A DNA stretch of 64,000 nt, taken from the NCBI RefSeq assembly GCF_006337105.1, contig NZ_CP040871.1, positions 2,560,501-2,624,500 of the forward strand. The letters run 5' to 3'. The notes beneath the pieces are model-generated. The model saw only the letters and a list, made by a program, of their open reading frames with translations, was not told where the DNA came from and made no database searches. This DNA is from Thermomonas aquatica. Lineage in GTDB: Bacteria > Pseudomonadota > Gammaproteobacteria > Xanthomonadales > Xanthomonadaceae. The translations under genes were made by a program, and so were the position numbers. Position 1 is the first letter of the stretch, and every line of letters begins with the position of its first letter. Of this stretch, positions 48,569 to 56,324 are shown piece by piece.

Positions 48569-50703
48569 GGCGGCCGCGGCTCGGCCTGCAGTCGCGGTTC
48601 ATCGCCGCGATCCTCGCCCTGCTGGCGATCGTGGTGCTGGTGATGATGCTGATGTGGCAGCGCGAGCAGGCCAGCCAGCACGAAGTCAGCGACGTCACCC
48701 GGCAAGCCATGCACGGCCTGCTCTCGGAACAGGTGCGGGTGGACGGCGAGGCGGAGGTGCGCCAGCTCGCCGATGCGCTGACCAACCCGCTGTACTACTT
48801 CGACCTGGATGCGATCGGTGCGCTGGCGCGCGCCGCGTTGCGCGAGTCGGACGTCGAATACGTGCTGGTCTACGACCCGCAGGGGCGGATCCTGCACGAC
48901 GGTTCCGGCGACATCGCCGCCTACGGCCAGCCGATGGGCGACGCGCTGGCCAAGGAAGTGATCGCCGCCCCCGGTCCGCACACCCGCGCGATCGGCCAGG
49001 TGCTGGACGTGTCCAGCCCGATCCTGGTCGGCGACCAGCGGCTCGGCGGGGTGCGCATCGGTTATTCGATGGCCGGCATGGCGCGCGCCGAAGAGCAGTC
49101 GATGCGCGGCTTGCGCGGCCGCATCGATGAAGTGGGCCGGCGCAATTTCGTCTGGCTGCTGCTGCTCTGCGTCGCTCTCGGCGCGGTGGGCCTGGCCGCG
49201 GCCGGCCTGGTGCAGCGGGTGCTGGTGCGGCCGATCAAGCAGCTGGGCGACGCCGCGCGCGAGATCGAAGTCGGCAATTTCACCTTGCCGGTGCCGCAGA
49301 CCTCGCGCGACGACGAACTGGGCGACCTGGTGCGCACCTTCGACCGCATGCGCGAAAGCGTGGCCAAGCACGACCGCGACATCCGCCGCGTGGCCTACAG
49401 CGACGCCCTGACCGGCCTCTCCAACCGGCTCGCCTTCCGCGAATCGCTGGACCAGCGCCTGCGCGCGCTGCAGGGCGCGGGACGGCAACTGGCGCTGCTG
49501 TTCGCCGACCTCGACGACTTCAAGCGGGTCAACGACACCCTCGGCCACGAAGCGGGCGACGAAGTGCTGCTGCAGGTCGCCGGGCGCATCGACCGCGCGG
49601 TGAAATCCATCGACGGCGCGGACGCGATGGTCGCGCGCTTCGGCGGCGACGAGTTCGTGATCCTGCTGCAGGCCGGCGATGCCGAGCCGGACGGCGACGT
49701 GCGCGCGATGGTGACCCGGCTGGCGAAGGCGCTGGTCGTCGACCTGGGCGAGCCCTTGATCCTGCACGGGCGGCAGGTGTTCCTGGGGTCTTCGGTCGGG
49801 GTGGCGCTGTTCCCGGACGATGCCAGCAGCGCCTCGCTGCTGATGAAGAACGGCGACATCGCCATGTACCAGGCCAAGGTGGCCGGCAAGAACTGCTACC
49901 GCTTCTACAGCCGGACCATGGACCAGGCGGTGGAGCGGCGCATGCGCATGGAGCACGACCTGCGCGGCGCATGGGGCCGCGGCGAGCTGAGCCTGTCGTA
50001 CCAGCCGATCTTCCGCACCCGCGACCGCGTGCTGGTCGGCGCCGAGGCGCTGCTGCGCTGGAACCATCCCGACGACGGCGCGATCTCGCCGGCGGTGTTC
50101 ATCGAAGTGGCCGAGCAGAGCGGGCTGATCGAGTCGATCGGCCCGGAAGTGATGCGCGCGGCCTGCCAGGAAGCCGCGCGCTGGCGCACCCCGGATGGCG
50201 CCGGCGAGCCGCCGTTCGTCTCGGTCAACGTCTCCCCGCGCCAGTTGCGCAGCACCGACCTGGTCCAGCAGATCGGCACGGCCCTGCACGAGGCCGCGCT
50301 GTCGCCGGAGCGCCTGCACGTGGAGCTGACCGAGACCGCGGTGATCAGCGACGAGGCCAACGCCACCGCGCTGCTGGCGCGCCTGCGCGAGACCGGCGTG
50401 CGGGTCTGGCTGGACGATTTCGGCACCGGTTATTCCAGCCTCAGCCACCTGCGCCGCGTGCAGGTGGACGGCCTGAAGATCGACCGCAGCTTCATCACCG
50501 ACCTGCTGCGCGACCCGGACGACCTGGCGCTGACCAGCGCGATCATCGCGATGGCGCATTCGATGGGGATCACCGTGGTCGCCGAGGGCGTGGAGAAGCA
50601 GGGCCAGTACGACCTGCTGCGCGAACGCGATTGCGACCTGGTGCAGGGCTACTGGCTGGGCCACCCGCTGACCGCGGCCGAATTCGCCAAGCTGGCCGGC
50701 TAG
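48565..50703 (+). CDS. Membrane GGDEF/EAL c-di-GMP enzyme with HAMP domain
   Basis: A 712-residue protein. One helix near residues 12-30 and one near 193-213 flank a periplasmic sensor region of about 160 residues. A HAMP domain follows, then GGDEF (residues 360-364 in RFGGDEFV) and EAL (494-496). The EAL motifs ELTETAVI, LDDFGTGYSSLSHL, KIDRSFI and VVAEGVEKQGQ are complete, so phosphodiesterase activity is likely. The GGDEF site is intact, but no RxxD inhibitory site precedes it. It probably couples to the PhnD-like protein. Confidence 0.92.
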   Translation: MRRPRLGLQSRFIAAILALLAIVVLVMMLMWQREQASQHEVSDVTRQAMHGLLSEQVRVDGEAEVRQLADALTNPLYYFDLDAIGALARAALRESDVEYVLVYDPQGRILHDGSGDIAAYGQPMGDALAKEVIAAPGPHTRAIGQVLDVSSPILVGDQRLGGVRIGYSMAGMARAEEQSMRGLRGRIDEVGRRNFVWLLLLCVALGAVGLAAAGLVQRVLVRPIKQLGDAAREIEVGNFTLPVPQTSRDDELGDLVRTFDRMRESVAKHDRDIRRVAYSDALTGLSNRLAFRESLDQRLRALQGAGRQLALLFADLDDFKRVNDTLGHEAGDEVLLQVAGRIDRAVKSIDGADAMVARFGGDEFVILLQAGDAEPDGDVRAMVTRLAKALVVDLGEPLILHGRQVFLGSSVGVALFPDDASSASLLMKNGDIAMYQAKVAGKNCYRFYSRTMDQAVERRMRMEHDLRGAWGRGELSLSYQPIFRTRDRVLVGAEALLRWNHPDDGAISPAVFIEVAEQSGLIESIGPEVMRAACQEAARWRTPDGAGEPPFVSVNVSPRQLRSTDLVQQIGTALHEAALSPERLHVELTETAVISDEANATALLARLRETGVRVWLDDFGTGYSSLSHLRRVQVDGLKIDRSFITDLLRDPDDLALTSAIIAMAHSMGITVVAEGVEKQGQYDLLRERDCDLVQGYWLGHPLTAAEFAKLAG

Positions 50704-50746
50704 CGCCGCCTGCCGCCGCCCGCGCGCGGCAAGCGCGTTGCGCGCA

Positions 50747-51391
50747 CTACAGCAGCCGGTCGATCCAAGGCTGCACCACCGCGACCAGCCCGCCGGACAG
50801 CGCGCCGGTCGTGCTCAGGGCGACGATGCCCACGCCCCAGGCCGCCAGCATCAGCGCGCCGTCGCGTTCCAGCAGGGCCAGCGCATGCAGCAGGATGATC
50901 CCGCCGAGCAGGTAATTGGTGAACGGGATCGGCAACGACAGCAGCACGCCGAGCAGCAGCAGCAACAGGCCGGTGAAGGCGCTCGCCAGCCGGTGGTCGA
51001 GGATCGCGGCCATGCGCGGCCGCACCAGCCGTTCCAGCCGCCCCAGCCAGGGGTCGACGACGCGCTCGAAGCGCGCCAGCGCCTGCCGCTTCGGTCCGCG
51101 CCGGGCGATGAACCGCGGCAGCCACGGCCGGCGCAGGCCGACCAGCAATTGCGCGGCGATCAGCACCACCAGCGGGCCGCTGAGCGCGCCGCCGATCGGG
51201 ATCGGGATGAAGGCCGGCAGCACGGCGACGAACAGCAGCATGCCGAACGCACGCCGGCCGAGGCCGGAGAGCAGGGCGTTGAAGTCGAGGGTCTGCGCGT
51301 GGTCGCCGTCGAGCAGGGTGTCGAGGATGGCGCGGGTGCCGGCTTCTCGCGGGGGGCGCTGGCCTGGGTCGCCCGGCTCAGCCGCCGACAT
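50747..51391 (-). CDS. ExoD-family exopolysaccharide synthesis protein
   Basis: A 214-residue membrane protein with about five hydrophobic helices. The N-terminal cytoplasmic part (LLSGLGRRAFGMLLF) and the second-half LLLLGVLLSLPIPFTN block, a near repeat of AVLPAFIPIPIGG, fit ExoD. Linked in rhizobia to exopolysaccharide and alkaline tolerance. Start at 51391 overlaps the upstream gene by 14 bases. Confidence 0.83.
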   Translation of the reverse strand: MSAAEPGDPGQRPPREAGTRAILDTLLDGDHAQTLDFNALLSGLGRRAFGMLLFVAVLPAFIPIPIGGALSGPLVVLIAAQLLVGLRRPWLPRFIARRGPKRQALARFERVVDPWLGRLERLVRPRMAAILDHRLASAFTGLLLLLLGVLLSLPIPFTNYLLGGIILLHALALLERDGALMLAAWGVGIVALSTTGALSGGLVAVVQPWIDRLL

Positions 51392-52703
51392 CGTCGCTGT
51401 CCCTTGCGTCCGGCATGCGCTGCAGCAGCAGCTTGTCGATCCGCGGCCCGTCGAGGTCCACCACTTCCACCCGCCACAGCCCGAGCTGGAAATGCTCGCC
51501 CACATGCGGGATGCGGCCGAAATGCGCGATCACCAGCCCGGCGGCGGTGTGGTAGTCGTGTTCCTCGGCATCGGCCAGGCGCTCGCCGGTGAGCTCGCGC
51601 AATTCGTCGATGTGCAGGCCGCCGTCGACCAGCAGCGATCCGTCCTCGCGTTCGACCACCAGCGCCTCGTCGTCGTGCGGTTCGCCCGACTGCAGGCGGC
51701 CGAGCACGGCATCCATGATGTCGGTGATGGTGACCAGGCCCTGGATGTCGCCGTACTCGTCCACCACCAGCGCCAGCGACTGCTGTTCCTCGCGCAGGAT
51801 CTCCAGCAACTTCAGCGCATGGGTGGATTCGGACACGAACAGCGGGGGCCGGATGTCGCGGAACAGTTCCGGCGCGTCCTTGCCCAGCTCGTCGAGCAGG
51901 GTCTTCACTTCCAGCATGCCGGCCACGTCGGAGTCGCCGCCGCGATAGACCGGATAGCGCGCGAACGGGGTCTCCTGCATCACCGCCAGGTTGTCGGCCA
52001 GCGCGCCGGTGGCATCCAGCCAGGCGATGTCGGTGCGCGGGGTCATCAGGCTTTCCGCGGTGCGGTCGCCCAGGCGCATGACCCGGTTCATCATGTTGCG
52101 TTCGTCGAGGTCGATCACGCCCTGCTCGTGGCTTTCGCTGACCAGCAGGTGGATTTCCTCCTGGGTGATGCTGTTGCGGGCGTCGTCCTTGATCCCGAGC
52201 ACGCGCAGCACCCCGCGGTTGATCGCGCCGAGCAGCAGCACGATCGGCTTGGCCGCGGTCGACAGGGCATCCAGCGGAATCGCCACCCGGCAGGCAATGC
52301 CTTCGGGGTTGGTCAGCGCCAGCCGCTTGGGGATGAGCTCGCCGAAGATCACCGAACTGGCGGTGATCAGCGCCACCGCGGTGCCGATTCCCAGCGGCCG
52401 GGCGTATTCCTGCGCGTTCGGCCAGACGTGGCGCACCCAATCGGCGATCTGCAGGCCGATGGCGTCGCCGCCGAACACGCCGGTGCAGATGCCGATCAGG
52501 GTGATCCCGACCTGCACCGTGGACAGCAGGTTGTCCGGGTGCTCGGCCAGCGCCAGCGCCTTGCGCGCGCCGCGGCTGGGGCGTTCGGGATCCTCCGCGA
52601 GCTGCTTCAGGCGCAGCTTGCGCGAGGTCATCAGCGCCATCTCCGACATCGCGAAGAAGCCGTTGAGGGCGATCAGGGCGAGGACGACCAGCAGCTCAGC
52701 CAC
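51378..52703 (-). CDS. CNNM/CorC (hemolysin) family membrane protein
   Basis: A 441-residue protein: DUF21/CNNM transmembrane region of about four helices (residues 1-190), two CBS domains (SLMTPRTDIAWLDA and ALVVDEYGDIQGLVTITDI), and a C-terminal CorC_HlyC domain. The family exports or controls divalent cations such as Mg2+. The GTG at 52703 follows GGGGG and starts at the first helix; a longer frame to 52835 has a poor N-terminus. Its promoter faces the pit genes. Confidence 0.85.
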   Translation of the reverse strand: MAELLVVLALIALNGFFAMSEMALMTSRKLRLKQLAEDPERPSRGARKALALAEHPDNLLSTVQVGITLIGICTGVFGGDAIGLQIADWVRHVWPNAQEYARPLGIGTAVALITASSVIFGELIPKRLALTNPEGIACRVAIPLDALSTAAKPIVLLLGAINRGVLRVLGIKDDARNSITQEEIHLLVSESHEQGVIDLDERNMMNRVMRLGDRTAESLMTPRTDIAWLDATGALADNLAVMQETPFARYPVYRGGDSDVAGMLEVKTLLDELGKDAPELFRDIRPPLFVSESTHALKLLEILREEQQSLALVVDEYGDIQGLVTITDIMDAVLGRLQSGEPHDDEALVVEREDGSLLVDGGLHIDELRELTGERLADAEEHDYHTAAGLVIAHFGRIPHVGEHFQLGLWRVEVVDLDGPRIDKLLLQRMPDARDSDDVGG

Positions 52704-52836
52704 GGCTACCCCCGCACGGCGCGCCGCTGGCGGGGGAACGGGGGGTCGATGGCAGTGGCTCGGGGGAGTCGTCCATGGGATGCGCCGGAGCGCAGCGGGA
52801 TCATAACAGGGCCGCGCGGCGCCCCGGCTGCGCAAA

Positions 52837-52854
52837 CCGTCATCCAGCGGTCAT
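52837..52854 (+). promoter_or_regulatory. Putative Pho box before DUF47-pit
   Basis: CCGTCAT (52837-52843), CCAG, CGGTCAT (52848-52854) gives two seven-base direct repeats spaced by four, the PhoB half-site layout (consensus CTGTCAT). The last part overlaps a CATAAT -10-like hexamer (52852-52857), 36 bases before the DUF47 ATG. Confidence 0.5.
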
Positions 52855-52892
52855 AATTCCGCCCCGACGCCACACGACCGGCAGGCAATCCA

Positions 52893-53519
52893 ATGTTCTC
52901 GTTGCAGACCATCTTCGGCCAGGGCAAGCAGTTCTACGCCCTGTTCAACGAAGCGGCCGATGCCGCCTACGACAGCACCAAGGCCCTGCACGCGATGCTG
53001 AAGGAGCGCGAGCGGCAGCCCTCGATGGAGCCGTTCAAGCACGCCCGCCAGCGCGAACGCGTGGCCAGCGACAAGATCAGCCAGGCGCTGGTGGACAGCT
53101 TCATCACCCCGTTCGAGCGCGAGGACATCGAGGCGCTGGGTTCCGCGCTGTACAAGATCCCCAAGCAGGTCGAGCGCTTCGCCGACCGCTACGCGCTGGC
53201 CCAGCACCGCCTGACCGGCATCGACTTCGCCCCGCGCGCGGCGATGCTGGAGCAGGCCGCCGGGGTGGTAGTGGACATGGTGCGCGAACTGCACACCCTG
53301 CGGCTGGAGCCGATGAAGAGCCTCAACGACCGTTTGCGGGTGATCGAGATGGAGGCCGACCGGCTGATCCTCGAGCTGCACCGCGACATCTACTCCGGCA
53401 ACCTCGATGCCGGCGAGATGTTCCTGCTCAAGGAGTTCTTCGAGATCATGGAGAAGGCGATCGACCGCTGCCGCGAGGCGGGCGTGGTGGCCTACGAGAT
53501 CGTCCTGAAGAATTCCTGA
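52893..53519 (+). CDS. DUF47 (PhoU-like) accessory protein of Pit
   Basis: A 208-residue all-helical protein of the TIGR00153/DUF47 family. It has the acidic metal-binding helices (VIEMEADRLILELH, FLLKEFFEIMEKA) shared with PhoU. It controls phosphate uptake by its Pit partner. Pit follows 21 bases on. Confidence 0.93.
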   Translation: MFSLQTIFGQGKQFYALFNEAADAAYDSTKALHAMLKERERQPSMEPFKHARQRERVASDKISQALVDSFITPFEREDIEALGSALYKIPKQVERFADRYALAQHRLTGIDFAPRAAMLEQAAGVVVDMVRELHTLRLEPMKSLNDRLRVIEMEADRLILELHRDIYSGNLDAGEMFLLKEFFEIMEKAIDRCREAGVVAYEIVLKNS

Positions 53520-53540
53520 TCCGGCGGCCGGAGACGCACG

Positions 53541-54662
53541 ATGCTGACCCTGTTGCTGCTGGTGATCCTGTTCGCGCTCGTGTTCGAGTTCATCAACGGG
53601 TTCCACGACACCGCAAACTCCATCGCCACCGTGGTCGCGACCAAGGTGCTGTCGCCCGGCCAGGCGGTGATCCTGGCGGCATCGATGAACCTGATCGGTG
53701 CGTTCTGGGGCACCGCGGTGGCCAAGACCATCGCCTCCGGCCTGATCGATACCGACGTGGTCACGGTGACCTCGCAGGTGCTGATCTGCGCGCTGGCCGG
53801 CGGCATCACCTGGAACCTGATCACCTGGTGGCTGGGCCTGCCGTCCTCGTCCTCGCACGCGCTGATCGGCGGGCTGTGCGGCGCCGCGCTGGCCGCCTCG
53901 CACAACAACTGGCATGCGCTGATCTGGTCGAAGCTGAGCGACGCCGGCTGGACCAGCAACAAGGGCCTGCTGTGGAAGGTCGCGGTGCCGATGGTGAGCT
54001 CGCCGATCGCCGGCTTCCTGCTCGGGGTGCTGATCCTGGCCCTGCTGTACGCGCTGATCGCCGCCCTGCGCAAGGCCGGCCGGCCGTTGTCGCGGCTGTC
54101 GCGGCCGCGCTGGGTCAATGCCTTCTTCGGCAAGGCGCAGCTGGCCTCCGCCGCCTACATGGGCTTCGCCCACGGCAGCAACGACGCGCAGAAGACCATG
54201 GGCATCATCGCGCTGGCGATCTTCGCCGCGCAGGGCGCCGGCACCCTGGATGCCCTGCCGGCGTGGGCGCAGTTCCTGCACCCGGACGGCGGCGAGACCG
54301 ACATCGACCGCTGGATCGTGGTCACCTGCGCGCTGGTGATGGCGGCCGGCACCGCCTCCGGCGGCTGGCGCATCATCAAGACCCTGGGCCACAAGATGGT
54401 CAAGCTGCAGCCGATCGACGGCTTCGCCGCGGAAACCGCCTCGGCCACGATCCTGGTGACCGCGGCGCATTTCGGCATGCCGGTCTCGACCACCCACAGC
54501 ATCTCCACCGCGATCATGGGCGTGGGCTTCGGCAAGAACCCGCGCAAGCTCAAGATCACCGTGATCGAGCGCATCGTGTGGGCATGGATCCTGACCATCC
54601 CCGCCGCGGGCGGCATCGCCTACGCGCTGCTGCGGCTGGCCGAGGCGCTGGGCTGGGCCTGA
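53541..54662 (+). CDS. pit: Inorganic phosphate transporter Pit
   Basis: A 373-residue low-affinity phosphate/metal transporter. The repeated signature occurs twice: FEFINGFHDTANSIATVVAT at the start and GFAHGSNDAQKTMGIIAL in the second half. Around ten helices. Driven by proton motive force. A terminator follows. Confidence 0.93.
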   Translation: MLTLLLLVILFALVFEFINGFHDTANSIATVVATKVLSPGQAVILAASMNLIGAFWGTAVAKTIASGLIDTDVVTVTSQVLICALAGGITWNLITWWLGLPSSSSHALIGGLCGAALAASHNNWHALIWSKLSDAGWTSNKGLLWKVAVPMVSSPIAGFLLGVLILALLYALIAALRKAGRPLSRLSRPRWVNAFFGKAQLASAAYMGFAHGSNDAQKTMGIIALAIFAAQGAGTLDALPAWAQFLHPDGGETDIDRWIVVTCALVMAAGTASGGWRIIKTLGHKMVKLQPIDGFAAETASATILVTAAHFGMPVSTTHSISTAIMGVGFGKNPRKLKITVIERIVWAWILTIPAAGGIAYALLRLAEALGWA

Positions 54663-54680
54663 TCCGGGCGGCCGCAATCG

Positions 54681-54720
54681 CGAACGAAAAAGGCCCGCTC
54701 GCGCGGGCCTTTTTCGTTCG
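54681..54720. terminator. Bidirectional terminator after pit
   Basis: An 18-base perfect stem (54681-54698 with 54703-54720), loop TCGC, with A5/T5 tracts in the arms. Confidence 0.92.
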
Positions 54721-54736
54721 GCTGGGCGAGCAGGAA

Positions 54737-55147
54737 TCAGAGCAGGTCGCCGCCCGCCGACATCCGCCGCTCCATCTCGTCGCCGGTGCCGCCGATCTCC
54801 AGCACCAGGCGGTCGATCTCGGCGGCATCCACGCAATCGTACGGGCGGTTCTCGCACAGCTGCAGGTAGGGCACGCCGTCCAGTTCGCCGATGGCGAGGA
54901 AGCCGACCCGGCTGGCCCAGTTGAACGCCAGCGCGCGCCGCGCATCCAGCCCGGTGATCGGCGCGATCGCGGTGCTGACGCGCAGGTATTCGCGGCCGTC
55001 GTCGTCCTGCATTTCCGACAGGAAGATCGCCTGGTGGCGCTTGCCCTGCGCCAGCGACAGTTCAACGCACAGCACGAAGGGTTCCTGCAGGGTCAGCCTG
55101 TAGCCGGAGGCGACCAGGTGGCTGCGGATCTGTTCGAAATTCTGCAT
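54737..55147 (-). CDS. Hypothetical protein, YbjN/chaperone-like fold
   Basis: A 136-residue soluble alpha/beta protein. MQNFEQIRSHLVASGYRL, then alternating strands (FVLCVELSLAQGKRHQAIFL) and a strand-helix end, give a pattern like YbjN/type III chaperone folds. No motif fixes a function. Start at 55147 chosen for a normal N-terminal helix; 55156 is also in frame. Confidence 0.62.
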   Translation of the reverse strand: MQNFEQIRSHLVASGYRLTLQEPFVLCVELSLAQGKRHQAIFLSEMQDDDGREYLRVSTAIAPITGLDARRALAFNWASRVGFLAIGELDGVPYLQLCENRPYDCVDAAEIDRLVLEIGGTGDEMERRMSAGGDLL

Positions 55148-55178
55148 GGCGTGCAACGCGGCGGGCGGGGAGGCGGCT

Positions 55179-55550
55179 ATGCTAACCCGGATGCCGGAAA
55201 TATCCGCCCGTGGCAGGCCGCCGTCGCAGCCCTCGCCGGTCGATGCGATCCTCGCCGCGATCCGCGCGGTGCCGCGCGGGCAGGTCGCCGGCTACGGGAC
55301 GATCGCGCGCCGCGCCGGCCTGCCCGGGCGGGCGCGGCTGGTGGCGCGGATCCTCAGCGGCAACGGCGACCGCAAGCTGCCGTGGCATCGCATCCTGCGC
55401 TCCGACGGGCGCATCGCGTTCCCTGCGGATTCGCCCGGCTACGCCGAGCAGAGCCGGCGCCTGCGCGCCGAGGGCGTGGACGTCCGCAACGGCCGGGTGC
55501 GCATGCCGCGCGAAGACTCGCTGGATGCCGCACTGTGGTCGCCGGATTGA
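55179..55550 (+). CDS. Alkyltransferase-like (ATL) protein
   Basis: A 123-residue protein related to O6-methylguanine-DNA methyltransferase. In place of the active PCHR motif it has PWHR, with Trp at residue 69, so it cannot accept alkyl groups. ATL proteins bind alkylated guanine and hand it to nucleotide excision repair. GRVPRGQV- and SPGYAEQSRRL-type elements flank the site. GGGGAGG precedes ATG 55179, preferred over 55191. Confidence 0.88.
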   Translation: MLTRMPEISARGRPPSQPSPVDAILAAIRAVPRGQVAGYGTIARRAGLPGRARLVARILSGNGDRKLPWHRILRSDGRIAFPADSPGYAEQSRRLRAEGVDVRNGRVRMPREDSLDAALWSPD

Positions 55551-55617
55551 CGCCGCAGGCCCTATGATGCGGTGCAACGAACAAGGCTGCTTGCCAACGG
55601 GCCGCCGCTGACACTGG

Positions 55618-56307
55618 ATGCCCGCAAGGATGCCGTTCTTCAACCTGCCACGCGTCACCAAGGCCCTGCTGATCGCCAATCTCATCGGTTTCGCCCTGCA
55701 ATGGCTGCTGGGCGAGGAACGCATGCTGCCGTTCATGCTGTGGCCGCTGGGAGGGGATGCCTACGATCCATCCGCGGGCCTGGCGCCGTCGTTCCTGCCA
55801 TGGCAGCTCGTGACGTACGGCTTCATGCACGACCCGGGCAACATCCTCCACCTCGCGTTCAACATGCTGGCACTGGCGATGTTCGGCGCGCCGCTGGAAT
55901 ACACCTGGGGCGAGCGCCGCTACCTGGCCTACTACCTGGTGTGCGTGGTGGGCGCGGGGCTATGCCAGCTGCTGGTCGGTTCGCTGGCGGTGTCGAACGG
56001 CGCGGTCGCGTACCCGACCATCGGCGCCTCCGGCGGCGTGTTCGGCTTGTTGCTGGCCTACGGCATGCTGTTCCCGAACCAGCGGGTGATGCTGCTGTTC
56101 CCGCCGATCCCGATGAAAGCGCGGACCCTGGTCATCGTCTATGGCCTGTTCGAACTGGGCGTGGGCCTGACCGGCCTGCAGCCGGGCGTGGCCCATTTCG
56201 CCCACCTCGGCGGCATGCTGTTCGGCTGGCTGCTGATCCGCTACTGGCGCGGGCAGCCGCCGTTCGGCGGATCGAAGCCGAAGCCGCGGATGCGGATCGT
56301 TCCCTAG
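55618..56307 (+). CDS. Rhomboid family intramembrane serine protease
   Basis: A 229-residue six-helix protein. The active serine is Ser138 in GASGGVFG, and the partner His sits in HFAHLGGMLFG. HNILHLAFNMLALAMFG equivalents (NILHLAFNMLALAMFG) form the second family block. Cleaves membrane proteins; substrates unknown. ATG 55630 is an alternative start. Confidence 0.92.
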   Translation: MPARMPFFNLPRVTKALLIANLIGFALQWLLGEERMLPFMLWPLGGDAYDPSAGLAPSFLPWQLVTYGFMHDPGNILHLAFNMLALAMFGAPLEYTWGERRYLAYYLVCVVGAGLCQLLVGSLAVSNGAVAYPTIGASGGVFGLLLAYGMLFPNQRVMLLFPPIPMKARTLVIVYGLFELGVGLTGLQPGVAHFAHLGGMLFGWLLIRYWRGQPPFGGSKPKPRMRIVP

Positions 56308-56324
56308 AAGGCCAGCGCGCCGGC

